NCBI RefSeq assembly: GCF_024055595.1
Contig: NZ_JAMXOF010000001.1
Coordinates: forward strand, 620,001-684,000
Length of the DNA stretch: 64,000 nucleotides
Reading direction: 5' to 3'
Origin: Mucilaginibacter aurantiaciroseus
GTDB lineage: Bacteria > Bacteroidota > Bacteroidia > Sphingobacteriales > Sphingobacteriaceae
Within the stretch, counting starts at the first letter, position 1. Each line of letters starts with the position of its first letter. Of this stretch, positions 26,507 to 36,375 are shown one piece after another. The notes under the pieces are model-generated. The model was given only the letters and a program-made list of their open reading frames with translations, had not been told where the DNA came from and ran no database searches. The position numbers and the translations under genes were made by a program.

Positions 26507-28027
26507 CTATCTTTCTCCCTCATACTCATAAATAGCACCCTCGTCAAACTGCTTTATAACTTTCAGTTTTTTTACCTTTTGGATGTCTTTAATGTTGATA
26601 AGTTCCGGGTTCTCGAGGTTGTTGAACCAGATGAGGTAAAAGCGCTTGATCTTGTAAAATTTCTCTACATCCTTTTTAAAGAATATATGCGGCACCAGGT
26701 ATGATGACATTCCCGAGAAGAAGTAAACCGCTTCGTGTGCATCCGAATATATACCCACATTCGGCGCAAACATGCCTTTATCTATCGTTTTTAAATATTT
26801 AGCAAATTCGGAGTCCATCCAGTCGTTATCGGTGTAGCCGGGGTTACCGTATTCGTCGGCTATCTGGTCGTTGTAGCGCTGTTTGTCCACCAAAAAGATC
26901 TTGGTGATATAGCCCAGCATCATCAGTATAAAAATAGCAGCAACGGCTATGCGTACACGTTTATTTAATATGCGTTTCAACAGCAGCAGGCCCCAACTGG
27001 TATAACCCCATAAAGCAGGGATGTACATCGGCGCCAGCAAACGCGGATTGATGCGTTCGTAACGTGAAAAAGTGGACGACAGCACAATGAATAACCCATA
27101 AACCAAGGCGAAGGTGATGGCTAAGTTCTCAAAACTGTCCAGTTTTCGGCGGGTGAAATTAAAGGCCAGCGCGGCTATAAAGCCAACCAAAATAATCACA
27201 CCCAGTGGTAAAGCGAACACAGGGTACATATCCGGCGTCATGCCCATCCATTCGCAAAATACGCTGCCGAAGTAATAAAGGTTTTGGCTGAATGAGGTGA
27301 TAGATGGTTCCCTTGGCCCGGTTACCGTGCCGGTATGCAGGGCGTTAAAAGTAAGGTTAGCAACCAGCAACGAAATACATATAGCACCGTATATTAATAT
27401 ATGGGTGATCTTTTTCTTGATGGGAAGTTTTCTGTCCAGCAGTAATAACAAGCCACCTGTACCAACAATAGTTACCGCAGCATAACGGGTGATACAAGCC
27501 ACAGCGGCAATACCGGCAGCAAAGATGAGCCACTTGCCTGCGTGGGTAAGCAAATATTTGCGGAAAACGATGATGAAGAGCAGTACCTCGAGGATAAAAA
27601 GTGTTTCCGACCATAGATAGGAGTACACCTGCAACAAGCCGGGGTTTAATATGATTGCCGCCAATACCAGCCATTTATATACGTGCGAAGACGGTACGAA
27701 CCGCGACATGATCCACCCGCTGGTAAATACCAGCGTGGCAAACATAAACATGTTGAGTACCGCGCCAAAAGCAACAGGGTCTGTCTGGCTTACAAAACTA
27801 ATAAGGCCTAAAAATAGCGGGTAAAATACCGGGAAATCTACAATGGGGATGTTATTGAACGTATGCAGGGTGGCATGCGCAACAAAACTACGGGCGGCGC
27901 TGGTGTACATGATAGAATCGGGCGAGATACCTATGCCGCTATAACTGGTAAACAGGTATATGGCATAAAAAGCCATCGCCGAAAACAGTAGCGTGTCGTA
28001 GTTTTTTAATTTGTCAGGTATCTGCAT
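26507..28027 (-). CDS. ArnT/GT39-like membrane glycosyltransferase
   Basis: A 506-residue polytopic protein with about ten hydrophobic segments. A first periplasmic loop carries GISPDSIMYTSAARSF, where GT-C enzymes keep a catalytic acidic residue. The soluble C-terminal part (about 390-506) ends with IYEYEGER. The pattern fits lipid-phosphate-sugar-dependent GT-C glycosyltransferases of the ArnT/PMT type. The exact acceptor is unknown. It precedes a small secreted protein and is on the same strand as gmhB, 1 to 2 genes away. Confidence 0.7.
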   Translation of the reverse strand: MQIPDKLKNYDTLLFSAMAFYAIYLFTSYSGIGISPDSIMYTSAARSFVAHATLHTFNNIPIVDFPVFYPLFLGLISFVSQTDPVAFGAVLNMFMFATLVFTSGWIMSRFVPSSHVYKWLVLAAIILNPGLLQVYSYLWSETLFILEVLLFIIVFRKYLLTHAGKWLIFAAGIAAVACITRYAAVTIVGTGGLLLLLDRKLPIKKKITHILIYGAICISLLVANLTFNALHTGTVTGPREPSITSFSQNLYYFGSVFCEWMGMTPDMYPVFALPLGVIILVGFIAALAFNFTRRKLDSFENLAITFALVYGLFIVLSSTFSRYERINPRLLAPMYIPALWGYTSWGLLLLKRILNKRVRIAVAAIFILMMLGYITKIFLVDKQRYNDQIADEYGNPGYTDNDWMDSEFAKYLKTIDKGMFAPNVGIYSDAHEAVYFFSGMSSYLVPHIFFKKDVEKFYKIKRFYLIWFNNLENPELINIKDIQKVKKLKVIKQFDEGAIYEYEGER

Positions 28028-28036
28028 GTAGTTCGT

Positions 28037-28474
28037 TTACTGTTTGTCGGCAGGTTCCAGGTTTTGGATCCATCTGTTTAATAGCGCTTCGGGGCTTTCC
28101 ATGCCCACGTCGTCCATCAGTTTGGCAAAGTACGCACAAATGTGGGTTTTATCCTCGGCATCAAGGTCGGCATAAAAACCATTGAAGCGGGATAGGCCCA
28201 ACTTTATATCCTCCAGGAACTTCTTTTCTGTAGGCCTGTCATTCCACGTTCTTACAAAGTCATCAACAGAAACGTTTAAGATGTTATTTAGTTTGGATTG
28301 CAGTTCGGGCTTAGGCAAACCGCGGTAATTGATCTCACCGGTTTCGGGCTTAAGTCTGCTCTTCATTTTAAACTGATTAAATTGCTGCCTGGCCTGGTAA
28401 TTTTCGTCTTGTGCAGATGCGGTAGTAAGCACAAAGGCCGTCAGTATAAATATAATAAAGGATATTTTATTCAT
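28037..28474 (-). CDS. Secreted hypothetical protein
   Basis: A 145-residue protein with a Sec signal peptide (MNKISFIIFILTAFVLTTASAQ). The mature part is helical and charged, with RPTEKKFLEDIKLGLSRFNGFYADLDAEDKTHICAYFAKLMDDVGMES as a compact helical domain. I do not recognise a named family. It starts 6 bp after the gmhB stop and is followed 9 bp later by the membrane glycosyltransferase, so the three are probably co-transcribed. Confidence 0.7.
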   Translation of the reverse strand: MNKISFIIFILTAFVLTTASAQDENYQARQQFNQFKMKSRLKPETGEINYRGLPKPELQSKLNNILNVSVDDFVRTWNDRPTEKKFLEDIKLGLSRFNGFYADLDAEDKTHICAYFAKLMDDVGMESPEALLNRWIQNLEPADKQ

Positions 28475-28480
28475 CGATGA

Positions 28481-28972
28481 TTATGCTATCTGATCTAAAA
28501 CGGTGCTTATGGGCTGGTCGCTATCAATCAAAATACCTTTAACGCCTGCCGCAGTGCCGGCCTCTACATCGCGCTCGCGGTCGCCAATAAAGTATGATCG
28601 GGATGGGTCGATGTTATATTTCTCAATCCCCTGAAAAAGCAAACCCGGTTTTGGTTTGCGGCAATCGCAGTCGCCGGTAAAGTTGGGGTGGTGGGGGCAG
28701 TAGAAAAAGTCGGTTATTTCTACACCATGTTCTTGATAAACCTGTTTTAAGTGCACGTGCATTTTACCAAGTTCAGTTTCGGTATACCAGCCTTTGGCTA
28801 AACCACCCTGGTTAGTAGCTACCAGTAGCATATAGCCACGGTTTTGCAGTTCTTTAAGCGCGTCAAAATTATCCAGTACGTGGAAATCTTCCAGTTTACA
28901 TACGTAATCACCCATTTCGCGGTTTAAAACACCGTCTCTGTCTAAAAATACTGCTTTAATTTTTTCGGCCAT
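28481..28972 (-). CDS. gmhB: D-glycero-D-manno-heptose-1,7-bisphosphate 7-phosphatase
   Basis: A 163-residue HAD phosphatase. Motif I is FLDRDGVLN, motif II VATNQGGLAKG, a zinc-binding Cys cluster reads CPHHPNFTGDCDCRKPKPG and motif IV is FIGDRERDVEAG. The Cys cluster and length are typical of GmhB, which acts in ADP-heptose synthesis for the lipopolysaccharide core. The N-terminal half of HisB in this window is a paralogue of the same fold, but it lacks the Cys cluster. Confidence 0.88.
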   Translation of the reverse strand: MAEKIKAVFLDRDGVLNREMGDYVCKLEDFHVLDNFDALKELQNRGYMLLVATNQGGLAKGWYTETELGKMHVHLKQVYQEHGVEITDFFYCPHHPNFTGDCDCRKPKPGLLFQGIEKYNIDPSRSYFIGDRERDVEAGTAAGVKGILIDSDQPISTVLDQIA

Positions 28973-28984
28973 GTTAATATAAGG

Positions 28985-29070
28985 TATAAGTAAGCCCCCT
29001 CTATATCTACACCGATAGGGGAGAATTTAAGCCCTTCCTTCCGGGGAGGGTTGGGAGGGCCTTTGGCAAA
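28985..29070. repeat. Composite palindromic repeat upstream of gmhB
   Basis: AAGCCCCCTCTATATCTACA, then GATAGGGGAGAATTTAAGCC and CTTCCGGGGAGGGTTGGGAG. This is the same two-unit arrangement as in the his spacers. It begins within 20 bp of the gmhB start. The remaining 29071-29289 is AT-rich, holds the gltB promoter region (TAATTTCG near 29249 is the best TAnnTTTG-like box) and no gene. Confidence 0.5.
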
Positions 29071-29289
29071 ATTAGATTATTATGTTTATTTGCTATGTAC
29101 GCATATTAAATAAACGTTAAGAATTATTAAATTCATACATAAAGTATATGATTATTGTCGACTTAATAATTGAATTGCAAAAAAACGCCATTGTTTTGAT
29201 AAATTTAAAAAAATAAGTATCTATTTTATAAAAATATGAAAATTTGGTAATTTCGTTATTACCCGCATCACTAATAAGCGGATAAGAGA

Positions 29290-32200
29290 ATGGACCAAAC
29301 TGATTGTAACCAGCAGGGCCTATACAGGTCAGAATTTGAGCACGATTCCTGCGGAACAGGATTTATTACACATATAAACGGTCATAAATCGCATGCTATT
29401 GTTAGCGATGCCTTAACCATGTTAGAGAATATGGAGCACCGTGGTGCATGTGGTTGCGACCCCGAAAGTGGTGATGGCGCAGGTATCCTTATACAACTCC
29501 CCCACGAGTTTTTAATGGAAGAATGTTCTGATCTGGAGATCAGTTTACCCGAGCCGGGCGAGTACGGTGTAGGTATGTTATTCTTCCCAAAAGAGCCCGC
29601 TTTGAAGAAAGCCAGCCGCAAAATTATTGCCGCTGCTATCGAAAAACTGGGCTTTACTTTACTAGGTTACCGTAAGTTAAATGTTAATTCATCTGTAATT
29701 GGCGAAACCGCCCGCCAGGCAGAGCCGGATAGCGAACAGCTGTTTGTTGCACGCCCCCGCGCGGTTACCAACACCGAAGATTTTGAGCGTAAACTTTACG
29801 TTTTGCGCCGCTATATCAATAAAACTGTTACCGAAACTATCCCGGCAGCGGCAGAGCATTTTTACTTTACCTCGTTTTCTTGTAAAACCATTATTTATAA
29901 AGGGCAGGTAACCACTTACCAATTGCGTAAGTACTTCCCTGATCTGGCCGATCCCCGCGTTACATCGGGCCTGGCTTTAATCCACTCACGTTTCTCAACC
30001 AACACCTTTCCGTCGTGGAAACTGGCGCAGCCCTTCCGCTTAATTGCGCATAACGGCGAGATAAATACGCTAACCGGTAACCTTAACTGGTTCTATTCGG
30101 GCGTAAAATCTTTCGCGTCTGCCTATTTCACCAACGAGGAAATGGAGATGCTTTTGCCGGTTATCGATAACAACCAGTCAGATAGTGCCTGTTTGGATAA
30201 CATCATCGAAATTTTGTTGCACACCGGCCGCTCGTTACCACACGTAATGATGATGCTGATACCTGAGGCATGGGATGGCAACGAGCAGATGGACCCAATT
30301 AAAAAAGCATTTTACGAATACCACGCTACTTTAATGGAACCCTGGGATGGCCCGGCCGCTATCAGTTTTACCGATGGTAAATTGGTTGGTGCCTTGCTTG
30401 ACCGTAACGGCCTTCGCCCGCTTCGTTTTGTGATCACCAATGATGGCCGCGTTATAGCCGCATCAGAGGCAGGTACCTTAAAGATCGACGAAAGCACAGT
30501 TATTCGCAAAGGGCGCCTGCAACCGGGCAAAATGTTATTGATAGATACCGAAAAAGGGAAGATCATAACAGATGAAGAAATTAAAAAAGAAATCAGCGGC
30601 CAGCAGCCTTATGGTACCTGGCTTGATAATTATAAGATCCGTTTAGGTAATTTGCCTGAGCCGCGTTTATCATTCGCCAGCCTTAGTGCTGATGCTGTTT
30701 ACCGTTACCAACAGGTATTTGGTTACAGCCGCGAGGATATTGATACCATCATCAAACCAATGGCTTTGGATGGTAAAGAACCAATTGGCTCAATGGGTAC
30801 CGATGTGCCTTTGGCGATATTGTCTGACAAGCCACAGCACCTTTCCAGCTACTTTAAGCAGTTCTTCGCACAGGTTACCAACCCGCCGATAGACCCTATC
30901 CGCGAGCGTTTGGTGATGAGTTTGGCTACCTTCATCGGTAACAACGGTAACTTGTTGGACGAGGATAAAATGCACTGCCATTGCGTTGTGCTAAACCACC
31001 CGATATTAAAAAATCACCAGTTAGAAAAACTGCGTTCTATAGATACCGGGATGTTCCACGCTAAAACCCTGCAAACTTACTATAATGCAGATGGCAACCC
31101 GGGATCGATGAAAAAAGGTATTGCAAGGCTATGCCGCTATGCCGAAGACGCCGTTGATGATGGCTTTGAGGTATTAATACTAAGCGACCGTGCTATCGAC
31201 TCGGAACATGCGCCTATCCCGATGCTATTAGCGGTATCTGCCGTGCATCACCACTTAATTAAAAAAGGCCGCCGTGGCGCGGTAGGTATTGTTGCCGAAA
31301 CCGCCGACGTTTGGGAAGTACACCACTTTGCCACTTTGTTAGCCTTCGGTGCTACGGCTATTAACCCGTACCTGGCGCTATCTACTATTGAAACTTTAAA
31401 GAATAACGGGCATTTAGAAACCAGCCTTGATATAAAAACCCTTTACAAAAACTACGTAAAATCGGTTAACGATGGCTTGTTGAAGATCTTCTCTAAAATG
31501 GGGATCTCTACGCTGCAATCATACCACGGTTCGCAGGTATTCGAGATACTGGGATTGAATAAAGAGGTGGTTGACCATTACTTTACCGGCGCGGTTACCC
31601 GTATAGAAGGTTTAGGCTTGGACGAGATCGCTAAAGAATCGCTTTGCAAACACAAAATTGGCTTTAACAGCCCCAAAACAGAAAATCATTTATTGCCCGA
31701 GGGTGGTATTTACCAGTGGAAACGCCGCGGCGAAGCCCACTTGTTTAACCCAACCACGGTGCACTTGCTGCAGCATGCAACCCGCAGCAACAGCTACACG
31801 GTATATAAAAATTATGCTGCCGCGATAAATGAGCAGGCAGACAAGCATTACACCATCCGTGGCTTGCTTGATTTTGCCCATCACCGCGAAGCGATAAGCA
31901 TTGACGAGGTTGAGCCGATAGAAAACATCATGACCCGCTTTGCAACAGGCGCGATGTCGTTCGGTTCTATCTCGCACGAAGCGCATAGCACTATGGCTAT
32001 TGCCATGAACCGCATAGGCGGCAAAAGCAATACCGGCGAAGGCGGAGAGGACGAAATGCGCTATGAGAAAATGGCGAACGGCGATTCGATGCGCTCGGCT
32101 ATTAAGCAGGTTGCATCGGCACGTTTCGGGGTAACCTCAAATTACCTTACCAATGCCGATGAGTTACAGATAAAAATGGCGCAGGGTGCAAAACCGGGCG

Positions 32201-33813
32201 AAGGCGGGCAACTGCCGGGCCACAAGGTTGACGACTGGATAGCTAAAACACGCCACTCTACACCGGGTGTTGGTTTAATATCGCCACCACCGCACCACGA
32301 TATTTATTCTATTGAGGATTTGGCGCAGCTGATTTTTGATCTAAAGAACGCTAACCGTGCTGCACGTATCAACGTTAAGTTGGTATCCAAAGCAGGGGTA
32401 GGTACTATAGCGGCGGGTGTTGCCAAAGCACACGCGGATGTTATTCTGATCGCCGGATATGATGGCGGTACAGGTGCATCACCAATAAGTTCGGTTAAAC
32501 ATGCCGGTTTACCATGGGAGCTTGGCCTTGCCGAAGCGCACCAGACATTGGTACGTAACAAACTGCGCAGCCGAGTAGTATTGCAAACTGACGGTCAGTT
32601 AAAGACCGGTCGCGATTTGGCTATTGCTACCTTAATGGGTGCCGAGGAGTGGGGTGTTGCAACCGCGGCCCTTGTTGCCGGTGGCTGTATAATGATGCGT
32701 AAATGCCACCTGAACACTTGCCCGGTTGGTGTTGCCACGCAGGACCCTGAGTTAAGGAAATTGTTCAGCGGTAGCCCGGATCACGTTGTAAACCTGTTCC
32801 GCTTTATGGCCGAGGAGTTGCGCGAGATCATGGCCGAGCTTGGTTTCCGTACCATTAACGAAATGGTTGGCCGCGTACAGTTCTTAAAGGTTAAAGAAAA
32901 CTTAAAAAGCTGGAAAGCGAAAACCATTAACCTGTCGGCTATCCTGCACCCGGTTACGGTAAGCAAAGGCAGCACGCTTTATAATAGCGAAAAACAAGAC
33001 CATGGTATGGACGAGATCATCGACTGGGAATTGTTGAAAGCCGCTAAAGCAGCGCTGGAAGATAAAACGCCGGTATTCGCTACGTTTGATGTTATCAACG
33101 TGAACCGTACCATAGGTACCTTATTATCGAATGAAATTTCGAAGATCTATGGTTCTGCGGGCTTGCCCGACAATACCATCAACTATAAATTTAAAGGATC
33201 TGCAGGGCAAAGCTTTGGCGCTTTCGCTGCAAAAGGAATTTCTTTTGAGCTGGAGGGCGAAGCCAATGACTATGTTGGTAAAGGCCTTTCCGGCGCGCAA
33301 TTAGCCATCTATCCATCTGCAAACGCTACGTTTAAGCCCGAGGATAACATCCTGATAGGTAATGTTGCCCTATATGGTGCAACAAGCGGCGAGTTGTATG
33401 TAAGGGGTATGGCAGGCGAACGTTTCGCGGTGCGTAACTCGGGCGCTACAACGGTTGTAGAAGGTATTGGCGACCACGGTTGCGAGTACATGACCGGCGG
33501 CCGCGCACTTATCCTGGGCGAAACCGGAAGGAACTTCGCGGCAGGTATGAGCGGTGGTTTAGCGTGGATCTACAACCCTAAGGGCAACTTTGCAGAAAAC
33601 TGCAATACCGAAATGGTTGACCTTGACCCGCTATCGTTAAAAGACGAAGAGCAGATAACCGCCTTGCTGAAGAAGCATGTTAGCCTAACCGGCAGCAAGC
33701 TGGCGCAAAGTATCCTGAAGAATTGGGGTAAGGCATCATCGCAATTTGTAAAAGTATTCCCTAAAGAATATAAAAAAGTGTTAGAAAAATTAGAGTATCA
33801 AACCGTAAGCTAA
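29290..33813 (+). CDS. gltB: Glutamate synthase large subunit
   Basis: A 1507-residue protein of full family length. A 20-residue propeptide precedes the nucleophile Cys21 (HDSCGTGF), then the glutaminase domain runs to about residue 430. The central domain and the FMN-binding synthase domain (PGEGGQLPGHKVDDWIA, GYDGGTGASP) follow. The [3Fe-4S] ligands are in CIMMRKCHLNTCPVGVATQ, and the GXGXG beta-helix domain fills the C-terminus. It makes glutamate from glutamine and 2-oxoglutarate, and its partner gltD follows after 8 bp. Confidence 0.97.
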   Translation: MDQTDCNQQGLYRSEFEHDSCGTGFITHINGHKSHAIVSDALTMLENMEHRGACGCDPESGDGAGILIQLPHEFLMEECSDLEISLPEPGEYGVGMLFFPKEPALKKASRKIIAAAIEKLGFTLLGYRKLNVNSSVIGETARQAEPDSEQLFVARPRAVTNTEDFERKLYVLRRYINKTVTETIPAAAEHFYFTSFSCKTIIYKGQVTTYQLRKYFPDLADPRVTSGLALIHSRFSTNTFPSWKLAQPFRLIAHNGEINTLTGNLNWFYSGVKSFASAYFTNEEMEMLLPVIDNNQSDSACLDNIIEILLHTGRSLPHVMMMLIPEAWDGNEQMDPIKKAFYEYHATLMEPWDGPAAISFTDGKLVGALLDRNGLRPLRFVITNDGRVIAASEAGTLKIDESTVIRKGRLQPGKMLLIDTEKGKIITDEEIKKEISGQQPYGTWLDNYKIRLGNLPEPRLSFASLSADAVYRYQQVFGYSREDIDTIIKPMALDGKEPIGSMGTDVPLAILSDKPQHLSSYFKQFFAQVTNPPIDPIRERLVMSLATFIGNNGNLLDEDKMHCHCVVLNHPILKNHQLEKLRSIDTGMFHAKTLQTYYNADGNPGSMKKGIARLCRYAEDAVDDGFEVLILSDRAIDSEHAPIPMLLAVSAVHHHLIKKGRRGAVGIVAETADVWEVHHFATLLAFGATAINPYLALSTIETLKNNGHLETSLDIKTLYKNYVKSVNDGLLKIFSKMGISTLQSYHGSQVFEILGLNKEVVDHYFTGAVTRIEGLGLDEIAKESLCKHKIGFNSPKTENHLLPEGGIYQWKRRGEAHLFNPTTVHLLQHATRSNSYTVYKNYAAAINEQADKHYTIRGLLDFAHHREAISIDEVEPIENIMTRFATGAMSFGSISHEAHSTMAIAMNRIGGKSNTGEGGEDEMRYEKMANGDSMRSAIKQVASARFGVTSNYLTNADELQIKMAQGAKPGEGGQLPGHKVDDWIAKTRHSTPGVGLISPPPHHDIYSIEDLAQLIFDLKNANRAARINVKLVSKAGVGTIAAGVAKAHADVILIAGYDGGTGASPISSVKHAGLPWELGLAEAHQTLVRNKLRSRVVLQTDGQLKTGRDLAIATLMGAEEWGVATAALVAGGCIMMRKCHLNTCPVGVATQDPELRKLFSGSPDHVVNLFRFMAEELREIMAELGFRTINEMVGRVQFLKVKENLKSWKAKTINLSAILHPVTVSKGSTLYNSEKQDHGMDEIIDWELLKAAKAALEDKTPVFATFDVINVNRTIGTLLSNEISKIYGSAGLPDNTINYKFKGSAGQSFGAFAAKGISFELEGEANDYVGKGLSGAQLAIYPSANATFKPEDNILIGNVALYGATSGELYVRGMAGERFAVRNSGATTVVEGIGDHGCEYMTGGRALILGETGRNFAAGMSGGLAWIYNPKGNFAENCNTEMVDLDPLSLKDEEQITALLKKHVSLTGSKLAQSILKNWGKASSQFVKVFPKEYKKVLEKLEYQTVS

Positions 33814-33821
33814 ATATCAGA

Positions 33822-35303
33822 ATGGGAAAAGTTACAGGATTTCAGGAATTTAACAGGGAGCTTCCCCAAAAAACGCCTGTTGTTGAAAGGGTAAAAAACT
33901 TTAATGAATTTGTTGGTTTGTATTCTGATGAAAAACTAAACCAGCAATCGGCACGCTGCATGAACTGTGGGATCCCGTTCTGCCACTCGGGTTGCCCGCT
34001 TGGCAATGTTATCCCCGAGTTTAATGATGCCGTATACCGCAAAAATTGGGACGAAGCGTACCAGATCTTATCGTCAACAAATAACTTTCCGGAGTTTACC
34101 GGCCGTATTTGCCCTGCGCCATGCGAGTCTGCATGTGTACTGGGCATCAACAAACCACCGGTAGCTATCGAGGAAATTGAAAAACATATTATAGAGGTTG
34201 CTTATTCTAAAAATATGGTTAAACCAGTTGCCCCGTTAATTAAAACGGGCAAAAAGGTAGCCGTAATAGGTTCCGGCCCTGCAGGTTTAGCTGCCGCAGC
34301 GCAATTGAGCAAAGCAGGCCACGCTGTTACCGTTTTTGAACGCGACGACCGCCCCGGTGGTTTGCTGCGTTACGGTATCCCCGATTTTAAACTGGAGAAA
34401 TGGGTGATAGACCGCCGTATCCAAATCATGGAAGAGGATGGCATCGAGTTTAAATGCAATGCCGAAGTAGGTAAAAACGTAGCTGCCGATGAGGTATTGC
34501 GTAACCACCACGCGGTAGTACTGGCAGGTGGATCTACTATCCCGCGTAACTTACCTATCCCCGGCAGGGAGTTTAAAGGCGTGTACTTCGCCATGGATTT
34601 CCTGAAACAACAAAACAAACGTGTTAGCAGCATCGCTGTTGAAGTGGAAGATATTTTTGCTACCGACAAAGATGTGGTTGTTATTGGTGGTGGCGATACC
34701 GGCAGCGATTGCGTGGGCACATCAAACCGCCAGGGCGCACGTTCTGTAAGGCAGTTTGAAGTAATGGTGCAACCACCGGAACAACGTACATCACACATGC
34801 CATGGCCAACTTACCCAATGGTTTTAAAGACCACCAGCTCGCACGAGGAAGGCGTTGAACGTTCATGGGGCATCAACACTAAAGAGTTTTTAGGGGACGC
34901 TGAAGGTAACCTAAGAGCCCTTAAAGTGACCGATGTAAGCTGGGAGATTGATGTAATGGGCCGCCCGATCAAATTCAACGAAGTTGAAGGCAGCGAGCGC
35001 GAAATACCATGCCAGCGTGTATTCCTGGCGATGGGTTTTGTGAACCCGCAGTTTGAAGGGACCCTGGAGCAGTTAGGCGTAGAGCTTGATGAGCGCAAGA
35101 ATGTTAAAGCCAAAGAGGGTGTTTACCGCACCAATGTAAGCAAAGTGTTTGCAGCGGGCGATATTCGCCGCGGCCAGTCATTGGTTGTTTGGGCCATATC
35201 AGAAGGCCGCGAAGCTGCCCGCAAGGTAGATGAGTTTTTGATGGGCCACTCCAACCTGGAAAGTAAGGACGCGGTTAACCAGTTCGACCAGGTGTTTTAT
35301 TAA
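33822..35303 (+). CDS. gltD: Glutamate synthase small subunit
   Basis: A 493-residue NADPH-dependent subunit. The N-terminal domain has two Cys-rich [4Fe-4S] motifs, [20 protein letters not shown] and [12 protein letters not shown]. The FAD site is [15 protein letters not shown] and the NADPH site [10 protein letters not shown], with a [15 protein letters not shown]-terminal FAD motif. It passes electrons from NADPH to the GltB clusters. Translationally close to gltB, with a terminator directly downstream. Confidence 0.96.
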   Translation: MGKVTGFQEFNRELPQKTPVVERVKNFNEFVGLYSDEKLNQQSARCMNCGIPFCHSGCPLGNVIPEFNDAVYRKNWDEAYQILSSTNNFPEFTGRICPAPCESACVLGINKPPVAIEEIEKHIIEVAYSKNMVKPVAPLIKTGKKVAVIGSGPAGLAAAAQLSKAGHAVTVFERDDRPGGLLRYGIPDFKLEKWVIDRRIQIMEEDGIEFKCNAEVGKNVAADEVLRNHHAVVLAGGSTIPRNLPIPGREFKGVYFAMDFLKQQNKRVSSIAVEVEDIFATDKDVVVIGGGDTGSDCVGTSNRQGARSVRQFEVMVQPPEQRTSHMPWPTYPMVLKTTSSHEEGVERSWGINTKEFLGDAEGNLRALKVTDVSWEIDVMGRPIKFNEVEGSEREIPCQRVFLAMGFVNPQFEGTLEQLGVELDERKNVKAKEGVYRTNVSKVFAAGDIRRGQSLVVWAISEGREAARKVDEFLMGHSNLESKDAVNQFDQVFY

Positions 35304-35333
35304 GAATAATTAGTCAGTAAGTTATAATCCCGA

Positions 35334-35367
35334 GCCCTTGTCAGTTAATTCTGCAAGGGCTTTTTTA
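35334..35367 (+). terminator. Intrinsic terminator of gltBD
   Basis: GCCCTTG (35334-35340) pairs with CAAGGGC (35354-35360) around a 13-base loop, followed by six T. It begins 30 bp after the gltD stop. Confidence 0.85.
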
Positions 35368-35772
35368 GTATTGTTCTCTTGTCGTTTTATGGTGATCTGA
35401 GGGCGAATTTAGGTGAATGAAAAACCTGTAAATTATACGATATTTACAACCATAAGTGTAAACTTATTTCAGTACGGGTCATCAAAAAGGGTGTCCCATT
35501 CCGTCCCATTCAGAAAATAGTGGAACACTTTTTTTAAAATATAAGTCACTAATTTTCAAAAACTTACAATTTTAGTTGACTTTTTAATGCATAAAGTCAA
35601 ATTTTAATTAATTGATTATGAGGCGCTTGTAAAAAGTGTTTCGTTTTCTAATATAAATAGTGAGACACCTGTCTGAATGTGCCTATTTTTCCGATGGATT
35701 TTCTTACCTGTCGTCAATATTTTAATCATTTTCAAAACGCGGTTAGCGCGGGTCCCCACCATGAACCATGAA
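35368..35772. other. AT-rich gap without recognisable gene
   Basis: Roughly 400 bp between the gltBD terminator and the end of the TrmH-type gene. Both strands lack a convincing coding frame. There are short near-repeats (gtcccattccgtcccattc) and an imperfect GTGTCCCA...TGGAACAC symmetry at about 35491-35528. It could be a relic of a lost mobile element or an untranslated RNA, but neither is supported. Confidence 0.4.
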
Positions 35773-36306
35773 CTAAGAGCGAACTATCTTCGAGAAGAAA
35801 TCCCACAAAACAATACCTGCCGATACCACAATGTTGAACGAATGCTTGGTGCCAAACTGCGGAATCTCAATGCAGGCATCTATATTTTGCATTACCTCGT
35901 CGCTCACGCCATTTACCTCGTTGCCGAAGATAAGCGCGTATTTTTCGTTTGACGCAGGGGTGAAAGTGTTGAGCATAATACTGTTTTCGGCTTGCTCAAT
36001 AGCTATTATTTTATAACCATCTGCGCGGAGGGCTTCCACAGCTTGCAAGGGTGTTTCAAAATATGTCCAGTTGATGGATTGTGTGGCACCAAGGGCGGTT
36101 TTCTCTATCTCGCGATGCGGCGGCTGGGCGGTTATGCCGCAAAGGCAAACCTGTTCAACTGCAAAACCATCAGATGTGCGGAAGATAGAGCCAATATTAT
36201 GCATACTGCGCACATTATCCAGCACTACGGCCACAGGTAATTTGTCCTGAGCCTTAAATTCATCTACAGTAGCACGGTTCAATTCGTCCAGTTTTAACTT
36301 GCGCAT
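35773..36306 (-). CDS. TrmH/SpoU family RNA methyltransferase
   Basis: A 177-residue SPOUT methyltransferase without an extra RNA-binding domain. Motif 1 is VVLDNVRSMHNIGSIFRTSDGF with the conserved Asn and Arg. Motif 2 is LIFGNEVNGVSDEV, and motif 3 is IPQFGTKHSFNIVVSAGIVLWD, forming the knot that binds S-adenosylmethionine. It methylates a 2'-O-ribose in tRNA or rRNA, but which target is not evident. Confidence 0.9.
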   Translation of the reverse strand: MRKLKLDELNRATVDEFKAQDKLPVAVVLDNVRSMHNIGSIFRTSDGFAVEQVCLCGITAQPPHREIEKTALGATQSINWTYFETPLQAVEALRADGYKIIAIEQAENSIMLNTFTPASNEKYALIFGNEVNGVSDEVMQNIDACIEIPQFGTKHSFNIVVSAGIVLWDFFSKIVRS

Positions 36307-36375
36307 AGAAGGGTATTAATAAAGTGCAAATATATCAATGGTTATCGTTTTTAACCACTCTCTACTCACCATTCA

